Assembly (NCBI GenBank): GCA_034429275.1
Contig: DAOUFU010000124.1
Span: 1-32,595 of the forward strand
Length of the DNA stretch: 32,595 nt
DNA from: DAOUFU01 sp034429275
GTDB taxonomy: Bacteria > Chloroflexota > Anaerolineae > Aggregatilineales > Aggregatilineaceae
Reading direction: 5' to 3'
Part shown: positions 1 to 6,886 of the stretch, piece by piece
Position numbering within the stretch: position 1 is the first letter of the stretch
How the letters are laid out: each line of letters opens with the position of its first letter
Program-made: the position numbers and the translations under genes
Notes under the pieces: generated by a model
Seen by the model: the letters and a program-made list of their open reading frames with translations, nothing else
What the model was told of the DNA's origin: nothing
The model's database searches: none

Positions 1-21
1 GGCAAAATGCGGCCCGTCAAC

Positions 22-50
22 AAAAAAGCCCAGGACCGTGATCCTGGGCT
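22..50 (-). terminator. Rho-independent terminator of tRNA-Leu
   Basis: Read on the minus strand, an almost perfect GC-rich hairpin (GCCCAGGA / TCCTGGGC, loop about 6 nt) is followed directly by a run of six T. It begins just 4 nt after the tRNA 3' end, so it should end the tRNA-Leu transcript. Confidence 0.85.
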
Positions 51-54
51 TCTG

Positions 55-138
55 TGCCGAAGGTGGGAGTCGAACCCACACCCCCTAATGAGGACTACGC
101 CCTGAACGTAGCGCGTCTGCCAATTCCGCCACTTCGGC
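55..138 (-). tRNA. tRNA-Leu (anticodon CAG)
   Basis: The minus strand folds as an 84-nt class II tRNA. It has a 7-bp acceptor (GCCGAAG / CTTCGGC), a D arm with GCG/CGC stem, an anticodon stem CTACG/CGTAG with loop TTCAGGG (anticodon CAG, reading CUG), a long 15-nt variable arm typical of leucine tRNAs, and a T arm GTGGG-TTCGACT-CCCAC. The discriminator base is A. The 3' CCA is not encoded (ACA follows), so it must be added after transcription. Single-gene unit with its own promoter and terminator. Confidence 0.97.
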
Positions 139-152
139 GTGAAGTTGGTTTC

Positions 153-180
153 ATTTTAGCGTGTTACCGCGTCTTGTCAA
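153..180 (-). promoter_or_regulatory. Sigma-70-type promoter of tRNA-Leu
   Basis: On the minus strand a perfect -35 TTGACA (175-180) and a -10 TAAAAT (153-158, 5 of 6 to consensus) are separated by 16 bp. The predicted start of transcription is near 146, about 8 nt before the mature tRNA 5' end at 138, which is where a tRNA promoter is expected. Confidence 0.8.
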
Positions 181-220
181 GGCCGAAGTTGCGCTTGCAG
201 CCGGTGGAGTATTCGCTCAC

Positions 221-2089
221 CTAACCGGCGAAGTGCCAGTCTTGAATGTGCCGGAAACGGTCGCTGGTCGTGCTCAGGTAACCAAACTGTACACCCTGCA
301 GGCGTGCATCGGCAGCATAGGTATACAGCGGGTAATACAGCACCAAAGCAAGCGCCCGCTCGGCAAACAGAGTCTGGAACCGCCGGTAATATACCGCCCG
401 GTTGACCCCCACCGGATCGCGCCGCGCATTTTCCAGCGCTTCGCTCACCCGCCGATCATCCATCCCCCCAAAATTCTGCCCATCAGCACTCTGCCCCTGG
501 TGCCAGAACACAAACGGATCCGGGTCAGCGTGCGGTTCAAAACTCAGTTCAACCAGGGCAGCGTCGAAGTCGCCCTGATCCAGGCGCGTCAAGAATTGGG
601 TACGATCGACCACTTCAACAGACGCATCAAACTCAAGCTGCTGCCACGCCGCCGCGACATCTTCGGCCAGCGCCACCAGCGCCGGATCGTCGAGTGTCAG
701 GATCGTCAGCGCCCGCTGGGGCAGATCGAGTCCGCTCAATTCCGCCGTCTGACTGGTTTCGCCGCTGGCGTCTTGAGCTTCAGGTGTGCCGCTCTCCCCC
801 TCGGCGGAAGGTGTACTCTCCGCCGCGACTTCTGGAACAGGCGTGGGTGTGGCAGCGGCATCGGCAAATGTCACATTGGAATTCGCCAGGGTGGACTGTG
901 CCAGAGCCAGGTTATAGACCGGCCAGGGGAGATCAGCGACATAGGCCCATGAGCCGGGGATCAGCGGGCTGTCGGCAGGGATGGCGCGCCCCGCCAGATG
1001 AGTCTGCACCAGCCCGTGACGATCGACTGCTTCGGCCAGCGCGATCCGCGCGCGCGGGTTGCGCACAAAGCCAACCTCGTTCCGCTGCCAGTTGTAGATC
1101 AACACGCCAACATTCGGCTGAATACCGGTGTATAGGGCAGCACCGGGCAGCGCCGCAGCAGATGCCAGCAGATCGGCAGGAACGCCGCTCAAGCTGTTGA
1201 TCTCACCCCGACGATAAGCATCCAATGCAGCCTCAGCGCTGGGATATGTGCGGAATACGATCCGGTCGAGCGCATAACCAGCCTGACCTTCTGGGCGCTG
1301 GCGATACACCGGCGCTACCCGGAGCTGCGCCCCATCAATCTGCCCATTCGTAGCAGTCAGTGCCTCAAGCTGGTAAGGACCGGTCCCGATCGGCGCGAGA
1401 TTGAAGGGATGGCTGGCAAGTTTATCGACCGGGAAACCTTCCAGTACATGCGCTGGCAGCAGTCCGATTTGCAGGTAATCGGGGAATGAAGCAAGTGGTT
1501 GGGTCAGCCGAAAGCGTACCAGGTGATCAGCAAGTTCATCTGCTTCAATGGTCCGCCAGAAGTCACGCAAGGTAGCTGAACCCGGAAACTGGGGATGACT
1601 CATCACGTTAATCGTGAATACCACATCGCGCGCCTCAAATGGCACACCATCCTGCCACAAAACGTCCTGGCGCAGCACAAACACGTATTCCAGGCCATCC
1701 GCCGAAATCGTCCACCGCTCGGCCAGATCCGGAATCACTTCGCCGTAGTCATTGACGGTTGTGAGACCCTCAAAAATCAGCGAGGTGATGTCTCGATCAA
1801 CCGGGTTAGACATTGCCAGCACCGGGTTCAGTCTGCCAATTTGCCCCACCACACCTTCGACCAACACGGCAGGCACAGCCGCCACCGGGACCGGAGTAGG
1901 ATTGGCAGCCACAGGCGTCGGCTCTGCCGGGACGGGAGTTGGAGACTCGAACGTAGGCTGAGCAGACGGAGCCACCAGCGGTTCAGGCGTCGAATCCGCC
2001 GCGCGATCGGACCGTGTGGCGATGGCGACTACCAGCAAGATGCTGGCCGCAATCAGGGCAAAAAACGGCAGGCGCAGTCCCTTGAGCAT
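221..2089 (-). CDS. ABC transporter substrate-binding protein, family 5 (peptide/oligopeptide type)
   Basis: 622 residues. Residues about 8-25 form one hydrophobic N-terminal segment without a lipobox cysteine, so it is either a signal peptide or a membrane anchor. A Pro/Thr/Ala-rich linker (about 34-74, repeated TPVP) leads into a family-5 solute-binding domain resembling DppA/OppA, with the typical N-terminal stretch about inefficient domain motions 'GLTTVND..EVIPDLAERW' and 'GTGPYQLE'. A low-complexity insertion rich in Ala, Thr, Pro, Ser and Glu (about 406-455) interrupts the C-terminal half. GAGGAGG lies 4 nt before the ATG and fixes the start. No permease or ATPase gene is adjacent, so the ligand cannot be inferred; peptide, nickel and sugar ligands are all known in this family. 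It is separated from upstream secG by a terminator. Confidence 0.88.
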   Translation of the reverse strand: MLKGLRLPFFALIAASILLVVAIATRSDRAADSTPEPLVAPSAQPTFESPTPVPAEPTPVAANPTPVPVAAVPAVLVEGVVGQIGRLNPVLAMSNPVDRDITSLIFEGLTTVNDYGEVIPDLAERWTISADGLEYVFVLRQDVLWQDGVPFEARDVVFTINVMSHPQFPGSATLRDFWRTIEADELADHLVRFRLTQPLASFPDYLQIGLLPAHVLEGFPVDKLASHPFNLAPIGTGPYQLEALTATNGQIDGAQLRVAPVYRQRPEGQAGYALDRIVFRTYPSAEAALDAYRRGEINSLSGVPADLLASAAALPGAALYTGIQPNVGVLIYNWQRNEVGFVRNPRARIALAEAVDRHGLVQTHLAGRAIPADSPLIPGSWAYVADLPWPVYNLALAQSTLANSNVTFADAAATPTPVPEVAAESTPSAEGESGTPEAQDASGETSQTAELSGLDLPQRALTILTLDDPALVALAEDVAAAWQQLEFDASVEVVDRTQFLTRLDQGDFDAALVELSFEPHADPDPFVFWHQGQSADGQNFGGMDDRRVSEALENARRDPVGVNRAVYYRRFQTLFAERALALVLYYPLYTYAADARLQGVQFGYLSTTSDRFRHIQDWHFAG

Positions 2090-2104
2090 AGGGCCTCCTC
2101 AAAA

Positions 2105-2139
2105 CAAACGGGGTGTTCTGCGCAACCGCAAAACACCCC
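2105..2139 (-). terminator. Terminator downstream of secG
   Basis: An inverted repeat GGGGTGTT...AACACCCC (2110-2117 / 2132-2139) with an inner TGCG/CGCA stem and CAAC loop forms a strong hairpin. On the minus strand it is followed by CGTTTGTTTT. It lies between secG and the substrate-binding protein gene, and overlaps the latter's leader region just before its Shine-Dalgarno, so it could also act as an attenuator of read-through. Confidence 0.7.
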
Positions 2140-2198
2140 CATGATCCACACTGGCTCGTGAGCCGGGTCAGCCAATACCCCCTGGCCGCGACACTCTG

Positions 2199-2435
2199 CT
2201 AAATTTCCTGGATGAGCAGTTGAATGATCGCGTTCGCCAGAAATGCTATCGCCAGCCCGACGGTGATCTGGAACAGGGTCTTTTCCAGGCCGCGCCGCGT
2301 CTTGGTCAGGCCCATACTGTCACCGCCGCCAAACAAGCCACCCAAGCCCTGCCCCTGCCCTTGCAGCACGATCACAACGATCAGGGTGATCGATGTCAAA
2401 ATCTGGATGATCTGGAGCGCATCTTGTACAGACAT
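2199..2435 (-). CDS. secG: Preprotein translocase subunit SecG
   Basis: 78 residues. SecG is the small auxiliary membrane subunit of the SecYEG protein-export channel. The protein shows the family pattern: an N-terminal membrane helix (about residues 5-24, ILTSITLIVVIVLQ), a Gly/Gln-rich cytoplasmic loop (QGQGQGLGGLFGGGDS), a basic turn (KTRRGLEKT), and a second helix (about 50-72). A longer frame opens with TTG at 2462, but the ATG at 2435 has GAGGAG 12 nt upstream and gives the normal family length, so I use it. A strong promoter sits about 30-60 nt upstream. Confidence 0.93.
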   Translation of the reverse strand: MSVQDALQIIQILTSITLIVVIVLQGQGQGLGGLFGGGDSMGLTKTRRGLEKTLFQITVGLAIAFLANAIIQLLIQEI

Positions 2436-2470
2436 AGAGTATCTTTTCTCCTCGGATTGCAAGCGGGGCG

Positions 2471-2498
2471 ATTATAGCACGCCCACGCGCGCTTGCAA
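2471..2498 (-). promoter_or_regulatory. Extended -10 promoter of secG
   Basis: On the minus strand TTGCAA (2493-2498) and a perfect TATAAT (2471-2476) are 16 bp apart, and the -10 is preceded by TGC (extended -10, TGnTATAAT). Predicted start near 2464, giving a leader of about 29 nt to the ATG at 2435. Confidence 0.82.
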
Positions 2499-2518
2499 GG
2501 GCGACTTGGCGCGCGTGG
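2483..2518. repeat. 10-bp perfect inverted repeat around the secG -35 box
   Basis: CCACGCGCGC (2483-2492) is the exact reverse complement of GCGCGCGTGG (2509-2518), with a 16-nt loop that contains the secG -35 element. It lies 18 nt after the pckA stop. It may be a U-less terminator hairpin of pckA, an operator, or both. Confidence 0.55.
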
Positions 2519-2535
2519 ACGGCCCGGTGAACCAG

Positions 2536-4176
2536 CTAGATTTTGGGCCCCGCCGCAACCACCTCAGGCGGCGAGTCTGCCTCGAATTTGCGGAAGTTGT
2601 CGATATACCGCCCGGCTAGCTGCCGATATTTGTGCCAGTATTCCTGCTCGCTGGGCCATGACTGCGCCGGGTATAAAACACTCTCCGGCACACCGGGGCA
2701 GGTCTTTGGCACTTCGAACCCAAATACAGGATCGGTGTAATAGTCCACATCGAGCAGCGAGCCATCGAGCGCTGCGTTCAGCAGGGCGCGTGTGTGTCGA
2801 ATGCTGATACGTTTGCCCACACCGTAAGGGCCACCTACCCAGCCGGTATTCACCAGCCAGCAGTTGACCCCATAACGCAAGATCTTGCGCTTCAGCAGAT
2901 CGCCATAAAAGACCGGGTGGTGAACCATGAACGGCGCGCCAAAACATGCGCTGAAGGTGATCTCCGGCTCTGTGCCCAGGCCCACTTCTGTCCCCCCTAC
3001 TTTAGAGGTATATCCAGAAATGAAATGGTACAGCGCCTGGTCAGGAGTCAGCCGGGCGATGGGCGGCATCACACCCTGCGCGTCACACGTCAGCATGATG
3101 ATATTCTTCGGGTGCCCGCCCCGCTTTTCGTTGATGGCATTCTCGATGAAATACAGTGGATACGAAGCTCGCGTATTCTCGGTAATCGTGTCGTCGTCGA
3201 GATCGATGGTGCGCGTCACCGGGTCGTAAACCACGTTTTCGAGCAGGCAGCCAAAACGGTTGGTAGCCGCGTAGATCTGCGGCTCCGCACTGGCCGAAAG
3301 CTGAATCACTTTGGCGTAGCATCCCCCCTCGAAATTGAACACCCCATCATCACTCCAGCCGTGCTCGTCGTCACCGATCAACCCACGTCCAGGATCAGCG
3401 GAAAGAGTGGTCTTCCCCGTGCCCGAAAGCCCAAAGAACAACGCCGTATCGCCCGCCGGCCCCTGGTTGGCCGAACAGTGCATGGTCATCACGCCTTCAA
3501 GCGGCAGCAGGTAATTCATCACCGTGAAGATGGATTTCTTGATTTCCCCGCCATAGGCCGAATCGCCGATGATGCACAATCGCTGCTCAAAGTTCAGCAT
3601 GATGAACGTACTGGTCCGCGTGCCATCGATCGGCTCGAACGCTTTGAAGGAAGGCACAACAATGACCGTGAAATCCGGCACGTGCAGGCGATATTCTTCA
3701 CGGCTCTTGGGCAGGATGAACATGTTCCGCGCGAACATGCTGTGCCATGCCAGCTCCGCCACGATGCGCACAGGCATCTGGTAAGCCGGATCCGCACCGA
3801 TATAGCAATCCTGGACGAACAAGTCGTGCCCTTGCAGATAGCCCTGCATCCGGTTATAGGTCTCTGCAAACTGCGCCGCGCTGATCGGACGGTTATATTC
3901 GCCCCACCACACATGGTCCTCAGTGGTAGGTTCCCGCACGATGTACTTATCCTGGGCAGCACGCGCGCGGTGCTTGCCCGAATTGACGACCAATGGACCG
4001 CTGCTGGCAATCTGCCCTTCACGCCGGAATACAGCCTCCTCATACAAGGCTTCGGTGGGCAGATTCCAATACACAACGCCCAGGTTAGTGAGGCCGTGGT
4101 TTTCCAGGCCAAACTCCGCCTTGAGCGCAGATGCCTGATCCTGTGCTGGGGTTTTAATGTTTAGTAAGTTATTCAT
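2536..4176 (-). CDS. pckA: Phosphoenolpyruvate carboxykinase (ATP)
   Basis: 546 residues, full family length. The cytosolic enzyme converts oxaloacetate plus ATP to PEP, CO2 and ADP, the entry step of gluconeogenesis. Visible motifs: P-loop GLSGTGKTT (249-257), the kinase-2/metal motif LIGDDEHGW (266-274), the segment CIIGDSAYGGEIKKSIF (about 201-217) with the conserved Lys residues, and KDKYIV-like QDKYIV (75-80). The substrate-arginine loop reads RARAAQDK instead of the TGRSPxDK of the E. coli enzyme; Arg72 aligns with the key arginine. The P-loop type marks the ATP-dependent rather than the GTP-dependent family. The start follows the aminotransferase stop by 3 nt, with only a weak Shine-Dalgarno (GTAGG), which suggests translational coupling in an operon. 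Confidence 0.96.
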   Translation of the reverse strand: MNNLLNIKTPAQDQASALKAEFGLENHGLTNLGVVYWNLPTEALYEEAVFRREGQIASSGPLVVNSGKHRARAAQDKYIVREPTTEDHVWWGEYNRPISAAQFAETYNRMQGYLQGHDLFVQDCYIGADPAYQMPVRIVAELAWHSMFARNMFILPKSREEYRLHVPDFTVIVVPSFKAFEPIDGTRTSTFIMLNFEQRLCIIGDSAYGGEIKKSIFTVMNYLLPLEGVMTMHCSANQGPAGDTALFFGLSGTGKTTLSADPGRGLIGDDEHGWSDDGVFNFEGGCYAKVIQLSASAEPQIYAATNRFGCLLENVVYDPVTRTIDLDDDTITENTRASYPLYFIENAINEKRGGHPKNIIMLTCDAQGVMPPIARLTPDQALYHFISGYTSKVGGTEVGLGTEPEITFSACFGAPFMVHHPVFYGDLLKRKILRYGVNCWLVNTGWVGGPYGVGKRISIRHTRALLNAALDGSLLDVDYYTDPVFGFEVPKTCPGVPESVLYPAQSWPSEQEYWHKYRQLAGRYIDNFRKFEADSPPEVVAAGPKI

Positions 4177-4179
4177 TGC

Positions 4180-5397
4180 CTACAACCAATCCCAAACCAT
4201 TTTGCGATCCCCGATATAAATTTCGTTGGGGGCGTTGGGGTCCACCGCCCAGCGGATGCGCTCAATCGCCTCGATCAACTGCTTGGCCGCGCCGGAATAA
4301 CTCAGCCGCACATGTCCTTCCATGCCAAACTCTTTACCGGGCACAGTCACCACCAGCGCTTTCTTGAGCAGGAAATTGCACAACTCGACCGAATTGCCGT
4401 TGTACGCGCGGAAATCGGGCAGCACATAAAACGTCCCTTCCGGCTTGATTACACGCAGGTCCGGCATACTGGTCAGCTCATCCAGCACAATGTCGCGGTT
4501 GTTCTGAATCGTCAGGCGCAGGTTTTCGACGACATTTTGCACACCGTTGAGCGCGCCCTCGGCGGCAGCCTGCGATACTACCGATGGGCACGACGTCGTC
4601 TGCCCCTGTACGTTGGTCATTACCTCAACCAGGCGGCGGGGACCGATGGCCCACCCGATGCGAAAGCCGGTCATCCCATACAGCTTAGATACGCCGTTGA
4701 GTATAATCACATGGGTGTTTTCGATATCCCTGGCAGTGAAGTCATACGCCGGGACTGCTCTTTTGCCATCAAACACCAGGCGGTGATAGATGTCATCCAT
4801 GATCAGGTAAATGGAATGACTCTCGCAGTACTCCACCAATTCCCCAAGCACCTCAGGACGAATCAACACGCCCGCCGGATTGCTGGGGCTGTTGATGATG
4901 ATCGCTTTCGTGTTCGAACTCACCGCATCCAGGATATCTTCCAACCGGGGATGGAAAGTCCCATCTTCGGGGGTGACAATGACCGGTATACCGTAGCACA
5001 GCTTGACGATTTCCGGGTAGCTCACCCAATACGGAGCCAGGATCACGACCTCATCCTGGGGATTCAGGATGGAGAACATCAGGTTGAACAGCGACTGTTT
5101 CGCCCCGGTTGAGACGATCACGTTTTCCGGCGCGACCAGGCGACCGTAATTTTCTTCCGTGTACCGGATAATGGCCTTTTTCAGCGAGGGCGTCCCATCG
5201 GTCGGCGAATATTTGCCTTCGCCCAGTTTGAGCAGCGATGTCGATCCCAGTATCGCCGTGATCGGAGCCTTATTCTTCGGCTCTCCCACAGCCAGGTTGA
5301 TCACCGGCAGCCCCTTGGCTCGCAGAGTTTGAGCTTCTTCATTGAGCCGCAGCGTAGGTGACTCACCGATTGATTTAGCTAACTGGCTAAGTCCCAT
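4180..5397 (-). CDS. Pyridoxal-phosphate aminotransferase, class I/II (aspartate aminotransferase-like)
   Basis: 405 residues. It has the fold-type I aminotransferase signature: Lys238 in SKLYGMTGFRIGW is the Schiff-base lysine, NSPSNPAGV carries the conserved Asn (173), MDDIYHRLVF holds the cofactor Asp (201) and Tyr (204), and the N-terminal GEPKNKAP resembles the GEPDFxTP of the aspartate/aromatic (Ib) group. Frame opens with TTG codons at 5424, but the ATG at 5397 has AGGAAGG about 10 nt upstream and starts with MGLSQLAKSI, a usual start for the family. Cotranscription with pckA (3-nt gap) favours aspartate/2-oxoglutarate as substrates, feeding oxaloacetate to PEPCK; that is inference. 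Confidence 0.9.
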   Translation of the reverse strand: MGLSQLAKSIGESPTLRLNEEAQTLRAKGLPVINLAVGEPKNKAPITAILGSTSLLKLGEGKYSPTDGTPSLKKAIIRYTEENYGRLVAPENVIVSTGAKQSLFNLMFSILNPQDEVVILAPYWVSYPEIVKLCYGIPVIVTPEDGTFHPRLEDILDAVSSNTKAIIINSPSNPAGVLIRPEVLGELVEYCESHSIYLIMDDIYHRLVFDGKRAVPAYDFTARDIENTHVIILNGVSKLYGMTGFRIGWAIGPRRLVEVMTNVQGQTTSCPSVVSQAAAEGALNGVQNVVENLRLTIQNNRDIVLDELTSMPDLRVIKPEGTFYVLPDFRAYNGNSVELCNFLLKKALVVTVPGKEFGMEGHVRLSYSGAAKQLIEAIERIRWAVDPNAPNEIYIGDRKMVWDWL

Positions 5398-5602
5398 AGA
5401 GAAACGACCTTCCTTGTCCAACAAAATCTATCGCTCGAAAAAACACTTCCTGACCGCCGCCGAAGCTCAGACCCTCCATCCTGCACGCGTAGACGGCGGC
5501 AGTCCACGCTCGTCCAAAGGGTAGATATGGCCCAAGCATACATCAATCGGGCGAATCTGGCACACCTTGTGGACTTGGGCGTTCGCAATCCCATCTGGAG
5601 GT

Positions 5603-5620
5603 AGTGCGGTATACTGCACT
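5603..5620. promoter_or_regulatory. 18-bp palindrome, candidate operator in a divergent intergenic region
   Basis: AGTGCGGTATACTGCACT is a palindrome with a single mismatched pair (G/T). It contains TATACT, usable as a -10 on the plus strand, but no matching -35 at normal spacing is seen. It sits in the 280-bp space between the aminotransferase (minus) and the GH172 gene (plus), 58 bp before the latter's ATG. The rest of this space shows no gene or convincing promoter. Confidence 0.45.
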
Positions 5621-5677
5621 CCAGTCGGCACACAGCCCGGTAATACAGGTAAAGTCTACGAATCGAGGTATATCCCC

Positions 5678-6763
5678 ATGTCAACGTTCAACGGCCTGGA
5701 TTTAAATCTTGGCAACCTTTCGCGCCTCTCAAATGCGCAGACTCGCTCCCTCAGTGCCGAAAACCCTACCGGGGCGAAAGGTCGGGGTGGGATGGCTATC
5801 CCTTCGTCGGCGACGAGCGCTGCTCGTGAGTTAGGCCAGGGATGGAAAGTCTCGCCTTGCCTCGATCTGGCTCCGCTCGCCAAGGTCACCCTGGCGGATA
5901 TCGCTGGGCCAGGGGCCATCCAGCACATCTGGCTCACCGTCCATCCTCAGTGGTGGCGGTCGCTTGTTCTGCGCGTTTACTGGGATCATGAGTCCCAGCC
6001 GTCGATTGAAGTCCCCTTGGGCGACTTTTTTTGTAATGGCTGGGGTGTGCGCTGCAATGTCAGCTCGCTGCCCATCGTCGTCAACCCGGCAGGCGGCATG
6101 AACAGCTACTGGCAGATGCCCTTCCGCCAGCACGCGCGTATCACTCTCGAAAGCCTGGTCAATCTGGAAATTCGTGGTTTCTTCTACCAGATCACTTACA
6201 CCCTGACGGATATTCCTGAAGATTCAGCCTACTTTCACGCCCAATGGCGGCGCAGCAATCCCTTGCCCTACGGGACTGTTCACACCCTGCTGGATGGTGT
6301 GCAAGGTCAGGGCCACTACGTGGGAACTTACATCGCCTGGGGATCGAACAATAACGGCTGGTGGGGCGAGGGCGAAGTGAAGTTTTACCTGGATGGGGAC
6401 GATGAATTCCCCACCATCTGCGGCACGGGAACAGAGGACTATTTCGGCGGAGCGTGGAATTTTGAGCATCCCAAAGGTGAATACGGGCGTTACAGCACGC
6501 CGTTCCTGGGGCTTCCGCAGGTCATCACCCCCGACGGTCTCTACCACAGCCAGCAGCGCTTTGGGATGTACCGCTGGCACATCATGGACCCGATCCGCTT
6601 CCAGCGCGATCTGCGGGTGACGATTCAGGCGTTGGGCTGGCGTTCCGAAGGGCGCTATCTGCCCCTTCAGGACGATATCGCTTCGACCGCCTTTTGGTAT
6701 CAGGCAGAACCGCACGTCCCATTCCCCACCCTGCCGGACCGCAACACACTCGAAGTCATCTGA
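5678..6763 (+). CDS. DUF2961 / glycoside hydrolase family 172 protein
   Basis: 361 residues. The protein carries the DUF2961 signature: PGAIQHIWLT (78-87), the strand pattern LVLRVYWDHESQPSIEVPLGDFF (97-119), GEGEVKFYLDGDDEFPTICGTGTEDYFGGAW (230-260). This family is now GH172; characterised members act on difructose dianhydride I or on arabinofuranosides and fructofuranosides of arabinan-like glycans. The two catalytic carboxylates of the family should be one of Glu231/Glu233 and Glu253 (in GTGTEDYF). No signal peptide, so it is probably cytoplasmic. GAGG lies 9 nt before the ATG at 5678; the frame is open upstream to 5567 without a better start. No sugar-metabolism operon surrounds it apart from the convergent sugar-type binding protein. 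Confidence 0.87.
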   Translation: MSTFNGLDLNLGNLSRLSNAQTRSLSAENPTGAKGRGGMAIPSSATSAARELGQGWKVSPCLDLAPLAKVTLADIAGPGAIQHIWLTVHPQWWRSLVLRVYWDHESQPSIEVPLGDFFCNGWGVRCNVSSLPIVVNPAGGMNSYWQMPFRQHARITLESLVNLEIRGFFYQITYTLTDIPEDSAYFHAQWRRSNPLPYGTVHTLLDGVQGQGHYVGTYIAWGSNNNGWWGEGEVKFYLDGDDEFPTICGTGTEDYFGGAWNFEHPKGEYGRYSTPFLGLPQVITPDGLYHSQQRFGMYRWHIMDPIRFQRDLRVTIQALGWRSEGRYLPLQDDIASTAFWYQAEPHVPFPTLPDRNTLEVI

Positions 6764-6789
6764 CAGGCTGTAGCCCAGACTACAGCCAC

Positions 6790-6828
6790 AAAAAAACCAC
6801 CGCCCACAATGAGCATATGGGCGGTGGT
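6790..6828 (-). terminator. Terminator of the sugar-type binding protein gene
   Basis: An 11-bp perfect stem ACCACCGCCCA / TGGGCGGTGGT (6796-6806 / 6818-6828) with an 11-nt loop is followed on the minus strand by seven T. It is a classical Rho-independent terminator for the minus-strand gene ending at 6887, and the hairpin may also slow transcription of the convergent GH172 gene. Confidence 0.85.
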
Positions 6829-6886
6829 ACAATTGCTGATTCGCCAGTGTGGAAGTCATCGCCACACACGACCAGCTTTTCGTCTA

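Noticed and set aside
2436..2462. TTG at 2462 as secG start
   Set aside because: GAGGAG lies inside this extension and serves the ATG at 2435; the predicted transcript starts near 2464.
2794..4164. 456-codon open frame on the plus strand inside pckA
   Set aside because: It is antisense to a fully recognisable PEPCK, shows no family motif, and has the Arg/His/Gln-rich composition of a shadow frame in GC-rich DNA.
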